This document shows, in pieces, positions 33,301 to 41,493 of a stretch of 41,668 bases of DNA. Position 1 is the stretch's first letter. Each line of letters opens with the position of its first letter. The DNA is from Pirellulales bacterium. Lineage in GTDB: Bacteria; Planctomycetota; Planctomycetia; Pirellulales; JALHPA01. The stretch lies in the NCBI GenBank assembly GCA_033762255.1, contig JANRLT010000047.1, forward strand, positions 1-41,668. Reading direction: 5' to 3'. The translations under genes and the position numbers were made by a program. The notes under the pieces were generated by a model. The model had not been told where the DNA came from and did no database searches. It saw only the letters and a list, made by a program, of their open reading frames with translations.

Positions 33301-35435
33301 TAGAAGCCCTGGCCTACGAGCACTTGATTGGCCGCTTTACTAAGTCGCGTGCCGCGGAATTACTGCAAAACGGACTCCCCGCGACCGCCGCCGAACAAAT
33401 CCAAGGGGACGAGGCGCTGTTGATTGGCCTGACCGCCGAAAATCGCCACCAGCGCCTCTTGCAGTACGTGGGGAAGCGTTCGCTCAACAAGTATGGCTGT
33501 TTTGGCTGCCATGATATCCCCGGCTACGAGGATGCCAAGCCCATCGGCGCCGCTCTGGCCGATTGGGGCCGCAAGGATACCTCCAAGCTGGCGTTTGAAA
33601 ATATCTCCGCCTACGTGCATCATGTCATGGAAGGTCATGGGCATGGCGGAAATAGCGGTCACGGTAACGCGCACGCCAATGATCAATCCGGCGGCCATGC
33701 GGGGGATATGCCTGGACCGGATAAAGGCGCTTTATCGCATGCAACGGGGCACGGGGCCGATGCGGTTACTCCCGCTGATCCCGCCACCAATAACAAACCC
33801 CTTAGTGCCACGGTAAACCCCGCGATCCTGGAACAGCAGGATGGACCTCCCCGGGTCGTGACCGATCCCTTTGCCCTGGCCACCGCCGATCCGCTTCCTC
33901 CGCTCTCGGTTCAAGCGCAAACACGCGAGTTCTTCATCGAAAAACTGCTCCTTAACGAGCGTGAAGGCTTTATCTGGCAAAAACTCAACGCCCCCCGCAG
34001 TTACGATTATCAAAAGACGGCCATGAAGCCGTACAACGATAAACTGCGCATGCCCAAGTTTCGCTTTGCCCGGGACGAGGCGGCCCACCAACGCGCGCTC
34101 GAATCGGTGGTCACCTTTGTGTTGGGCCTCGTTGCCGAACCACCCGCTCCGCAGTACATCTTTAATCCTCCCCCGGCCAAGCGGGACATCATTGCCGGTA
34201 AGTTGCTGCTAGAAAAATACAACTGCGGCGGCTGCCACATGATCAGAATGGAACAGTGGGATATCGCCTACACCCCGGAAATGATTGCTCCCGGGCCGGA
34301 TTTTGACGGTTTCCCCTTTGAAAAACCGATTGTCACGCCGGAACAAATCGCCCAGTCCAAAAAGCTGAATGCGGCGGGGCTGATGACCGCCACCCTGCAC
34401 GGTCTGGCGCAGCGTAATCCGCAAACAGGCGAAATACAAAAATTCAGCCTGGACGATGATTCGCCGCTGGAACCGGGGGACACCACGACCCCGGGATACT
34501 ATAACTTTGACCTGTTTGAGCCGGTCATCCTCAATGGCGAATACCGCCAGGTAAGCAAAATCCCCGTTCGCGTGCCGGAAGCCGCCATCGCGCGTCGCGG
34601 CCAGGGAGACAACCGCTTGAAGGTCTTTCCCACCTTGGGGGGTGCATTTGCCAAGTATTTATTTCCCATCTTGGTAAAGAACGAAAAAGAATACAAATTA
34701 GATGGCAAGGAACAAGAGGCCTGGGGCTGGGGTCCACCGACACTCTTTCACGAGGGGCGTAAGGTTCAAACCGGCTGGCTGCACGACTTTTTGTTAGAAC
34801 CCCACCCCATCCGTCCGGCCGCCGCGCTGCGCATGCCAAAATTTAACATGTCCTCCGCCGAGGCCCTCCAATTTGCCAATTACTTTGCGGCGATGGATGG
34901 TGTTCCGTACCCGTACGAGGCCAATCCCCAAACGCAAGAAACCTATTTAGCCGCCGCGCAACAAGCCCATTCCACCCGCTTGGACGACGCGCTAAAAATC
35001 GTCAACGCCCAATGCATCAAGTGCCACCTGCTCAATGATTACTCCGCGGGGGGAAGCCCCAAAGCGCTCGCTCCGCAGCTTAACCGCGTGCACGAGCGTC
35101 TGCGTCCGGAATATATTCAAAAGTGGGTGGCCAATCCTAATAGCATCCTTCCTTACACCGGCATGTTGCGGGTCATTGCCCACGGCGCTCCCGTCCCGGA
35201 TGCCCAGTTCCCCGGCGAAACGCCTGAGGAGCAAAGCTCGGCCCAGTTGCAGGGGGTATTGGACCTGCTGCTGAATTTCCATAAGTACAGCAAATCGCAA
35301 TTTTCGATCAAACCGTTGGTAACCGTTCCACCAGCGACCGATGGAGCGGCGACAGATGCCAAGGGGGCCGGGGCCAATGCCGCGCAACCGGAACAACCGG
35401 GCGAGACTTCCCCGGCGCAAACCCCGCCAGAATAA
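30366..35435 (+). CDS. Giant octahaem cytochrome c with PDZ domain
   Basis: A 1689-residue protein. It has an N-terminal membrane anchor at about residues 14-38 ('VVFGISAILMFLTTVWLLVA') and a long helical region to about 365 with probable coiled coils. Eight CxxCH haem c sites follow: CTTCH 374, CSVCH 538, CLKCH 593, CFGCH 629, CLACH 841, CFGCH 1045, CGGCH 1287, CIKCH 1550. Between the first two sites, about residues 430-515, lies a PDZ-like domain ('LPESLAAKAGLNMGDVILSV'). A His-rich low-complexity stretch is at about 1085-1135, and the C-terminus is Ala/Pro/Gln-rich. It probably takes electrons from the Rieske/cytochrome b complex in place of cytochrome c1. This fused design is unusual; the role is inferred from position. 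The ATG at 30366 opens the anchor. Confidence 0.9.
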   Translation: MPANEQTWRSLPKLHVVFGISAILMFLTTVWLLVADHNREWRQYQTKWYDLEAWSVSQRINETDSANFKKDVDSLRRDVLADTVQSWFVDSTAVEKLVQMVQDAKELVPLKLSTGYLTSTDNVTEQLTTAITAAGTARNELLTAAGLDPATVPPGQPLPDDNAAQKKLLEIAAGQGTTAQTAALENYRLAREKVLGQVRDLIKQVFFVEQNLVAEVKLQRANLDKARAEYDQSINENKPDDVIAKYKKTYSDLQQQLEGTELARPAPGTQPAAQVVGMLPQLQQIKTLREGLEGQLKSVTAIETASRKKLDDQLAKLEQLRKSLEERANHWQKDVVDLPIINAFGARLRPDQTWLPNLTQTFGSFGQVARFDRCTTCHMGIAKTKPGSAVEPLFPPQHSFTVEIIAPALEQDKINEMQEKFAAGDLFTEGNNFLSQQFGFTLAETGLFRPDEATISSVLPESLAAKAGLNMGDVILSVQTAETSTINLAFSYLLEDMTWGKPFKITVKRGAPQPYCAHPRLDLFVGSLSPHPIESFGCSVCHQGNGSATAFKWASHTPNLVETESEWTSEYGWFNNHHWVYPMWPARFAESGCLKCHHEVAELDSSERFPDTPAPRLVEGFNTIKDYGCFGCHEINGYDGPNRRIGPDLRNEPSYYAAAQQLLADAKFNALGPDAVQLAQTVVQHPEDDATRRRLLEMISLDAAAAAAVREGKSTTPPVLSPDAHRLEAALKDVSVPGKLRKVGPSLRFINEKVGYDFLYDWIRDPTHFRPTTKMPRFFGLWDALSGDQLEKAKLFEQAEIQGITEYLLTASQTYQPVEPTEKALPPSLERGKQLFEVRGCLACHSHVDFPSITANQGPDLSNLGAKLSLDPVKGQKWLYSWVREPHRYHVRTVMPNLYLDPYEDAQLGVIDPAADIAAYLFASQKLDPHSDAVYQPLDVPARGLAGPAATAFNDPQKFQKFRDSGYDTSIKLTALTPLEALAYEHLIGRFTKSRAAELLQNGLPATAAEQIQGDEALLIGLTAENRHQRLLQYVGKRSLNKYGCFGCHDIPGYEDAKPIGAALADWGRKDTSKLAFENISAYVHHVMEGHGHGGNSGHGNAHANDQSGGHAGDMPGPDKGALSHATGHGADAVTPADPATNNKPLSATVNPAILEQQDGPPRVVTDPFALATADPLPPLSVQAQTREFFIEKLLLNEREGFIWQKLNAPRSYDYQKTAMKPYNDKLRMPKFRFARDEAAHQRALESVVTFVLGLVAEPPAPQYIFNPPPAKRDIIAGKLLLEKYNCGGCHMIRMEQWDIAYTPEMIAPGPDFDGFPFEKPIVTPEQIAQSKKLNAAGLMTATLHGLAQRNPQTGEIQKFSLDDDSPLEPGDTTTPGYYNFDLFEPVILNGEYRQVSKIPVRVPEAAIARRGQGDNRLKVFPTLGGAFAKYLFPILVKNEKEYKLDGKEQEAWGWGPPTLFHEGRKVQTGWLHDFLLEPHPIRPAAALRMPKFNMSSAEALQFANYFAAMDGVPYPYEANPQTQETYLAAAQQAHSTRLDDALKIVNAQCIKCHLLNDYSAGGSPKALAPQLNRVHERLRPEYIQKWVANPNSILPYTGMLRVIAHGAPVPDAQFPGETPEEQSSAQLQGVLDLLLNFHKYSKSQFSIKPLVTVPPATDGAATDAKGAGANAAQPEQPGETSPAQTPPE

Positions 35436-35583
35436 TGCTTTTTTTGATGTCTTACCTTTGTCCGTCCCTATAATTCCTTACAGACCCAATTTACCGCTTG
35501 GCATGAGCGGTCCCACCTTGACCCGGGAGAAATCATTCGGCCTGGATGGCCAACTTCTCCCCCCGCGTAACAGGATAATTTTT

Positions 35584-36357
35584 ATGAAACATTTCATTTT
35601 GACCGGCGTTGTGTGCGGACTATTTTTGTCGTTGACTCCGTTGCTTTGTTCCGCGCAGGACTGGGGAACACTGAAGGGAAAATTTGTCCTGGATGGCGAA
35701 GCCCCGGCTCCCAAGGAACTCAAGTGCGACAAGGATCCCGCGACCTGCTGTGCCCAAAAGTTGATCGACGACACCCTGGTCATTGGCCCTAATAAGGAAA
35801 TCGCCAATGTGTTTGTGTACCTGCGGTCAAAGCCCAGCAAGGTCCACCCCGACTATGACAAGCTGGCGGCCACTCCCCTGGAACTAGACAACAAGAACTG
35901 CATGTTCACCCCCCATGCGTCGGTCCTGTGGAACAAGCGCAAACTGCTCCTCAAGAATTCCGACAATGTGGGCCACAACACCAACTACGGTTCGGCGGTA
36001 CAAGGATTTAACGTACTGATCCCCGCGGAAGGTTCCGTGGACAAGACCCTAAAGGCGTCGGAGAATCTGCCGCAAAACGTAAGCTGCAACATCCACCCCT
36101 GGATGTCGGCCAAGTTGTTGGTGCGGGATAACCCGTACGGAGTTGTCTCGGCGGCGGACGGCACGTTTGAAATCAAGCATCTCCCCCTGGACAAAGGGGC
36201 GGAGTTTGTCGTGTGGCATGAAAAATCGGGCTACGTCAAATCGGTCAAGTTCGCCAGCGGCGCGGTCGACGACAAGGGTCGGTTCAAGCTGGACATAAAG
36301 GCTGGCGACACCGACCTGGGCGAGATCAAAATCCCGGTCAAGCTGCTGAGTAAGTAA
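35584..36357 (+). CDS. Exported cupredoxin-like electron carrier 1
   Basis: A 257-residue protein with a signal peptide (residues 1-24, ending 'LLCSAQ'). The cupredoxin domain holds the likely type 1 copper ligands His131 (in GHNTNYG), Cys168, His171 and Met174 (in 'VSCNIHPWM'). Between them is an insertion-rich loop and at the C-terminus a carboxypeptidase-regulatory-like beta module ('DGTFEIKHLPLDKGAEFVVWHEK'). A conserved CxxxxxxCC cluster sits near residues 48-56. The ATG at 35584 has AGGA eight bases upstream; the open frame upstream overlaps the octahaem gene's 3' end and is not used. It is paralogous to the next gene. As a soluble copper protein it may carry electrons to the oxidase. 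Confidence 0.92.
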   Translation: MKHFILTGVVCGLFLSLTPLLCSAQDWGTLKGKFVLDGEAPAPKELKCDKDPATCCAQKLIDDTLVIGPNKEIANVFVYLRSKPSKVHPDYDKLAATPLELDNKNCMFTPHASVLWNKRKLLLKNSDNVGHNTNYGSAVQGFNVLIPAEGSVDKTLKASENLPQNVSCNIHPWMSAKLLVRDNPYGVVSAADGTFEIKHLPLDKGAEFVVWHEKSGYVKSVKFASGAVDDKGRFKLDIKAGDTDLGEIKIPVKLLSK

Positions 36358-36425
36358 TTTGGCTTTTTGGTTTTATGGTAAGTGGTTTTTGGTGGTTCGG
36401 CATCACACTAACATTAGGTGGAAAT

Positions 36426-37307
36426 ATGAAACTTAAATCTTTTCAGTTGATGTTAGTGTGTATTTTACCCATGGCGGCACTTGTATTGACGGGTTGTTCC
36501 TCCAGCTATCCCGATCCGCGGCCCGACCTGGACGCGGCGGCCGCCATCCGGACCAAGTGGAAAACCGCGGCCCCGGCGGCGGACGCCACCGAGCAGGCCG
36601 CCCCCGTCGGCACCGGTTGGGGGACGCTGAAGGGGCGGTTCGTGTGGGACGGCGAAATTCCCGTCCAAGCGACCTTGAATTGCGATAAGGATTCCGGCAC
36701 CTGTTGTAAGGAAAAAATTCTGGATGAATCGTTGGTGGTCGGCTCTGACAAGGGAGTCGCCAACATCATCGTCTTTTTGCGCAGCAAGGCCAGCCGCATC
36801 CATCCCGAGACCGAGAAAATCGCCGAGACCCCCGTGGTGCTGGACAACGTCAAGTGCGTCTTTCGCCCGCATGTCTCCGCCCTGTGGACCAAACAAAAGC
36901 TGATCCTCAAAAACTCCGATGACGTCGGCCATAACACCAACTACTCCTCCACGTCCCAGGGATTTAACGAACTCTTAGCCCCCAATAGCACCAAGGAACG
37001 GACACTCGCCAAGGGAGAGAACGCCCCCGCCGGGGTCAGTTGCAACATTCATGGTTGGATGGCGGCGCGCTTGCTGGTGCGGGACAATCCCTACTTTGCC
37101 GTGACCAAGGCGGACGGCACGTTTGAAATTCCCAACCTGCCCGCGGGGGAAGAACTGGAATTCAAAATCTGGCACGAAAAAAACGACAAGCTGGAACTGG
37201 CCGTGGGGGACATTAAAGTGGCCAAAGGTTCGTTTAAGCTCAAACTAACCGAAGACGAGACCAAACCCCTGGATGTTTCCTTAACACCCGCCATGTTCGG
37301 CAAATAG
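36426..37307 (+). CDS. Cupredoxin-like lipoprotein 2
   Basis: A 293-residue paralogue of the upstream cupredoxin, about 50-60% alike by eye. It has a lipoprotein signal with lipobox LTGC at Cys24, so it is anchored to a membrane, then a spacer of about 35 residues rich in Ala and Asp. The cupredoxin core follows with the same ligand contexts, 'VGHNTNYSS' and 'VSCNIHGWM', and the same C-terminal beta module ('DGTFEIPNLPAGEELEFKIWHEK'). The ATG at 36426 has AGGTGG just upstream. The pair arose by tandem duplication, one copy soluble and one tethered. Confidence 0.92.
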   Translation: MKLKSFQLMLVCILPMAALVLTGCSSSYPDPRPDLDAAAAIRTKWKTAAPAADATEQAAPVGTGWGTLKGRFVWDGEIPVQATLNCDKDSGTCCKEKILDESLVVGSDKGVANIIVFLRSKASRIHPETEKIAETPVVLDNVKCVFRPHVSALWTKQKLILKNSDDVGHNTNYSSTSQGFNELLAPNSTKERTLAKGENAPAGVSCNIHGWMAARLLVRDNPYFAVTKADGTFEIPNLPAGEELEFKIWHEKNDKLELAVGDIKVAKGSFKLKLTEDETKPLDVSLTPAMFGK

Positions 37308-37385
37308 CCCTTCCCGCGACTCACCAATGAGATGCCAGCCTTGCCTAACCACCAATCTATAATTTCCCCGATCCCGTTTAGTAAC

Positions 37386-38597
37386 ATGTTCGCTTTAACA
37401 AGTATTTCCCGCTGGGCGATCATTGCCGCTGTGGCCGTGCCGTTTTTTACCGGTTGCGGCCAGCCCGAGCCGGCCCGCTTTCACCTGAATATGGTTCATG
37501 CGGTAAAAAATAAAATCTCGCCCAAGAAACAGCAGGAAGTGGCCAATCTGCTGACGGCGTTGTTTGGGACGCCGGATGACCCGTATTTGCCGCCGGAATT
37601 GCAGGCGGACGGGGGGTTGGATATCAACCTGGTCCGGCGGGCGGCGGGCCCGGTGGGGAGTGACGTCAGCCGCAAAAAAAACGGTCTGTACCGCGAACAT
37701 TGCGTGCACTGCCACGGAATTAGCGGGGACGGCATGGGGACAACCGCCGCGTTTCTTAATCCCTATCCCCGCGATTACCGCCCCGGTCTGTACAAGTTCA
37801 AATCGACCAGTTCGGACACGCCGGTCCGGCCCACGCATGACGATCTGATGCGAACCCTGGTTGAGGGGCTGCCCGGCTCATCGATGCCGTCCTTCCGCCT
37901 GTTGCCGGACCAAGACCGCGAGGCGCTGGTGGAATATGTGAAGTACCTGACTGTCCGGGGGGAAACCGAACTGGCCCTCTATCAAATGGTCAATGACGAA
38001 TTTCCGGGCGAGGACGAATCGCTTCCCCAGGATCAAGAAACCATCGTGGCACTCGCGCGAACGAACGTTGATAAATGGATCAATTCCCTCGCTCAAACCA
38101 TCGAACCGCCGACACCACCCGCAAACTTTGGCACGGCTGAATCGATCGCCCTGGGGAGGGCGGCGTTTTTTGACGCTAAAAAAGGAAATTGCACCAGTTG
38201 CCATGGGACAACCGCGCTGGGTGACGGTCAATTGATCGTCAAGGACGAATGGTCAAAAAGCGTGGTGGAGGCCCGGACCGTGGCGGGGGAGGGTACCGAA
38301 AACCCCGACACCGCCGCATTAGCGCTGATTGATCAGTTTTCGCTTCCCGTGCGGTTTTTGCAGCCGCGCAATCTGCGCAACGGCATTTATCGCGGGGGAC
38401 GACGGCCCCTGGACATCTATTACCGCGTCCACGCGGGGATCCAGGGTTCCGGCATGTCCGGCGCCACGGCCGAGGCGACGCCCGACGAACGTTGGGCGAT
38501 TGTGGATTATGTCCTGTCCCTGCCGTACGAGCCGGGAGGAGCATTGCGGTTTGACCCCCATGCCGAACAGGCGGCGCCGGTCAAAGAGACGAATTAG
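37386..38597 (+). CDS. Dihaem cytochrome c lipoprotein
   Basis: A 403-residue c-type cytochrome. A lipoprotein signal ends in lipobox FTGC at Cys24. Two haem sites are visible: CVHCH near residue 104 and CTSCH near residue 269, each in a separate cytochrome c domain. Candidate Met ligands are in 'GSSMPSFRLL' and 'GIQGSGMSGATA'. The start at 37386 opens the signal; an ATG at 37332 is in frame but would bury the signal. It sits between the cupredoxins and coxB, so it is probably the direct electron donor to the oxidase. Confidence 0.9.
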   Translation: MFALTSISRWAIIAAVAVPFFTGCGQPEPARFHLNMVHAVKNKISPKKQQEVANLLTALFGTPDDPYLPPELQADGGLDINLVRRAAGPVGSDVSRKKNGLYREHCVHCHGISGDGMGTTAAFLNPYPRDYRPGLYKFKSTSSDTPVRPTHDDLMRTLVEGLPGSSMPSFRLLPDQDREALVEYVKYLTVRGETELALYQMVNDEFPGEDESLPQDQETIVALARTNVDKWINSLAQTIEPPTPPANFGTAESIALGRAAFFDAKKGNCTSCHGTTALGDGQLIVKDEWSKSVVEARTVAGEGTENPDTAALALIDQFSLPVRFLQPRNLRNGIYRGGRRPLDIYYRVHAGIQGSGMSGATAEATPDERWAIVDYVLSLPYEPGGALRFDPHAEQAAPVKETN

Positions 38598-38690
38598 TGG
38601 GTAGTGGAGAGTGTGGAGTGAAAGGTGGGACGTGGAGAGTGGGCGGGGAGTGGTAAATCGGTGGTGGGCGGTATTTTTTGAACTTTTGAT
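38597..38690. repeat. Short imperfect GTGG/GTGGAGAG repeats
   Basis: A GT/GA-rich tract of short units (GTGGGTAGTGGAGAGTGTGG and variants) between the dihaem cytochrome gene and coxB. It is the reverse complement style of the CACTCCCCACTA tract at 24776-24876. It is non-coding. Confidence 0.6.
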
Positions 38691-38713
38691 GTTTGACGCC
38701 GGAGGGTGAATCC

Positions 38714-39613
38714 GTGGCACGACTTTGGAGTTTACTGGTGTTGGCCGTGTTGATCGGCGGGGTGCTGACCTTTGCCATCGGCCCCACGTATCGCATGAGC
38801 TTGCCGCAGGATGTTTCCACGCATGGACACACCATCGACGGCCTGTATTACTTTATCCTGGCCTTGACCGGCATCGTGTTTATCGCCACGCAGTCGGTGC
38901 TGTTCTATTTTATGTGGCGGTACGAGGCCAACACCAACAAAGACCCCATCACCTACACGCATGGCAGCCACACGCTAGAGATCGTCTGGACGATTATTCC
39001 CGCAGCCACGCTCTTGTTTATTTCTATTTTTCAGTTTGATTCATGGGCGGAAGCCAAGATGCGTAATCCCATGTACGGTCCCGACGGCAAGCCCGGCACC
39101 GCGGACGACATGCCCCCCACGCTGGAAGTGACCGCGCGGCAATGGGAATGGCGGTTGCGATACCCTGGCCAGGACGGGCGCCTGGGAACCGCGGACGACC
39201 TGTTCACGGTGAATGAACTGCATGTGCCGGTCAATCAGGACATTGTGGTTTCGCTGAAAAGTATGGACATCTTGCATAGCTTTTTTCTGCCGGAACTGCG
39301 GGTCAAGCAGGACGCGGTGCCGGGGATGAAAATTCCCGTTTGGTTCCAGGCGACCAAAACCGGACGGTACGAGCTGGTCTGCGCCGAGCACTGCGGCGCG
39401 AGGCACTATGCCATGAAAGGCATGCTGGTGGTGGATACTCCCGAAGATTACCAAGCTTGGCTGCGCAAGTTGACCCGCGAGCAATTTCGCACGCAACCCG
39501 CGACCACACAGACAAACGCCACCGCGGACAATGCCACCTCCAATAATGCCACCTCCAACAATGCCCCCGCCGATTCCACACAACTCACTTCCGCCAATCA
39601 GGGTGAACTATAA
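38714..39613 (+). CDS. coxB: Cytochrome c oxidase subunit II
   Basis: Subunit II takes electrons from the donor cytochrome or cupredoxin through its binuclear CuA centre. Two N-terminal helices (residues about 5-30 and 50-75) anchor a periplasmic cupredoxin domain. The CuA motif CAEHCGARHYAMKGM is complete near residue 230. The family motif 'TARQWEWRLRYPG' is near 145. Two insertions carry nearly the same DGxxGTADD sequence (about residues 125 and 155), unusual for the family. The tail of 40 residues is Asn/Thr/Ala-rich. It has no haem c domain. The GTG at 38714 is chosen because GGAGG lies eight bases upstream. Its stop overlaps the coxA start as TAATG. Confidence 0.95.
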   Translation: MARLWSLLVLAVLIGGVLTFAIGPTYRMSLPQDVSTHGHTIDGLYYFILALTGIVFIATQSVLFYFMWRYEANTNKDPITYTHGSHTLEIVWTIIPAATLLFISIFQFDSWAEAKMRNPMYGPDGKPGTADDMPPTLEVTARQWEWRLRYPGQDGRLGTADDLFTVNELHVPVNQDIVVSLKSMDILHSFFLPELRVKQDAVPGMKIPVWFQATKTGRYELVCAEHCGARHYAMKGMLVVDTPEDYQAWLRKLTREQFRTQPATTQTNATADNATSNNATSNNAPADSTQLTSANQGEL

Positions 39614-41427
39614 TGAGTAGCGCCGCACTCCCCTCGCATGATAGCCACGGCGTGGCCCACCATGCCGACGCGCATGGCCATGGCCACTCGGCCAGCTTTC
39701 TGAGCACTTACGTGTTTTCGCTCGACCACAAGGTGATCGGGATTCAGTTTTTGTTCTCGACCTTGATCTGGTTTTTGATCGGCGGGCTATTGGCCCTGGC
39801 GGTGCGCTGGCAGATCGCCTGGCCCTGGTCGCCGGTGCCTGGTTTGGCGCATTTGTACACGGCCGAAGGGGGCCAGATGTCCCCGGAGGCGTACACCATG
39901 CTGTTTACCATGCACGCCACGGTCATGATCTTTTTGGTCATTATCCCCATCTTGGCCGGGGCGTTTGGCAACTTTTTGATTCCGCTGATGATCGGCGCCG
40001 ACGACATGGCGTTTCCAACGCTAAACATGCTGAGCTATTGGTTTATGTGGCCAGCATTTATCTGCTTTGGAGCCAGCTTTTTTGTGGAGGGAGGGGCTTC
40101 GGCGGCGGGCTGGACCAGCTATCCCCCGCTAAGCGTGGTTAAAACCGCGACCCCCGGCAGCCTGAATGGCCAAACACTCTGGCTCCTGGGCCTGACATTT
40201 GTCGGCGTCAGTTCCATGATGGGCTCGGTCAATTACATGACCACGATCATCTTGATGCGCGCCCCGGGCATGACAATGTTTCGCATGCCATTAACCATCT
40301 GGGGGATGTTTATCACCGCGGTATTGCAGGCCTTTGCCCTGCCGGTGCTAACCGCCGCGGGCTTTATGCAGCTCATGGACCGCGAGATGGGAACCGGCTT
40401 TTTTACGGCCGAAGGAAACGTTGTGAACAACTTTAGCGTCTCCGCCGGGGGGGGGCAGCCGCTGCTCTGGCAGCACTTGTTCTGGTTTTATTCCCATCCC
40501 GCCGTGTACATCATGATCCTCCCCGCCATGGGAATGGTCAGCGACATCCTCAGTTGTTTTGCCCGCAAGCCCATCTTTGGATATAAGCCGATGGTTTATT
40601 CCATCGCCGGGATTGCCGGCCTGGGCTTTATCGTCTGGGGACATCACATGTTTGTGTCGGGGATGAATCCGGCCCTGGGGATGACCTTTATGGTTTCCAC
40701 CATGATGATCGCGCTTCCCAGCGCGATTAAGACATTCAATTGGCTGGGGACCATTTGGGGGGGGAAAATCCAGTACACCACGCCCATGCTGTTTGCCCTC
40801 TCCTTTGTTTCGATGTTTATCATCGGGGGGCTTTCCGGCATTTTCATGGCGGCCACGCCGGTCGATATTTTTATCCATGACACCTATTTCATCGTCGCCC
40901 ACTTTCATTATGTGTTGTTTGCCGGCACGGCGATGGGCGTGTGGGGGGCGATCTACTTTTGGTTCCCCAAAATGTTTGGCCGGATGATGAACGAATTTTG
41001 GGGGAAAGTCCACTTTTTGCTAACGTTCATCTTTTTGAACGGGACATTTTTTCCCATGCACATCCTGGGGGCGGGGGGATTTCCCCGCCGTTTGGCCGAT
41101 GCCTACCACTATGAGTTATTCCAGCACATGCAGCCGCTGAATGCGTTCATGACGTGGTGCGCCATTGGCATGGTTGCCACGCAAATCATCTTTGCCATCA
41201 ACTTCTTTTACAGCATGTTTTATGGACCGGTGGCGGGACGAAATCCCTGGAAGGCCAATGGACTGGAATGGTCCGCCCCCAGCCCCCCGGGCCATGGTAA
41301 CTTTGATTTCCAGCCGATCATTTACCGCGGGCCTTACGAATATGGCTCTCCGGAAACGACCGAGGATTATTACCCGCAAATCCAGCCTCCCCCTCCGGGG
41401 GCTAAACCGGCCGTGGAACATCACTAA
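39613..41427 (+). CDS. coxA: Cytochrome c oxidase subunit I, A2-type
   Basis: Subunit I of the haem-copper oxidase, 604 residues with 12-13 membrane helices. The CuB and haem ligands are visible: 'FTMHATVMIFLVIIP' (His, low-spin haem), 'WFYSHPAVYIMILP' (His and Tyr of CuB), 'WGHHMFVSGM' (two His) and 'HFHYVLFAG' (haem ligands). In the helix VI motif the Glu of A1-type oxidases is missing and the YS form is present, so this is an A2-type enzyme. The K-channel Ser and Lys contexts ('GMVSDIL', 'FGYKPMVYS') are present. The N-terminus is His-rich (HHADAHGHGH). It overlaps coxB by one base and is co-translated. Confidence 0.97.
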   Translation: MSSAALPSHDSHGVAHHADAHGHGHSASFLSTYVFSLDHKVIGIQFLFSTLIWFLIGGLLALAVRWQIAWPWSPVPGLAHLYTAEGGQMSPEAYTMLFTMHATVMIFLVIIPILAGAFGNFLIPLMIGADDMAFPTLNMLSYWFMWPAFICFGASFFVEGGASAAGWTSYPPLSVVKTATPGSLNGQTLWLLGLTFVGVSSMMGSVNYMTTIILMRAPGMTMFRMPLTIWGMFITAVLQAFALPVLTAAGFMQLMDREMGTGFFTAEGNVVNNFSVSAGGGQPLLWQHLFWFYSHPAVYIMILPAMGMVSDILSCFARKPIFGYKPMVYSIAGIAGLGFIVWGHHMFVSGMNPALGMTFMVSTMMIALPSAIKTFNWLGTIWGGKIQYTTPMLFALSFVSMFIIGGLSGIFMAATPVDIFIHDTYFIVAHFHYVLFAGTAMGVWGAIYFWFPKMFGRMMNEFWGKVHFLLTFIFLNGTFFPMHILGAGGFPRRLADAYHYELFQHMQPLNAFMTWCAIGMVATQIIFAINFFYSMFYGPVAGRNPWKANGLEWSAPSPPGHGNFDFQPIIYRGPYEYGSPETTEDYYPQIQPPPPGAKPAVEHH

Positions 41428-41493
41428 TTTTTGAACGGCTCCGCGGCGGCGATCCAGTGACTCGCCGCCGCCCCATTTTCTTATCCGCCCCTC

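Noticed and set aside
35341-35583. 81-codon extension of the first cupredoxin gene
   Set aside because: It overlaps the octahaem cytochrome gene and its intergenic gap; the ATG at 35584 has a signal peptide and ribosome site.
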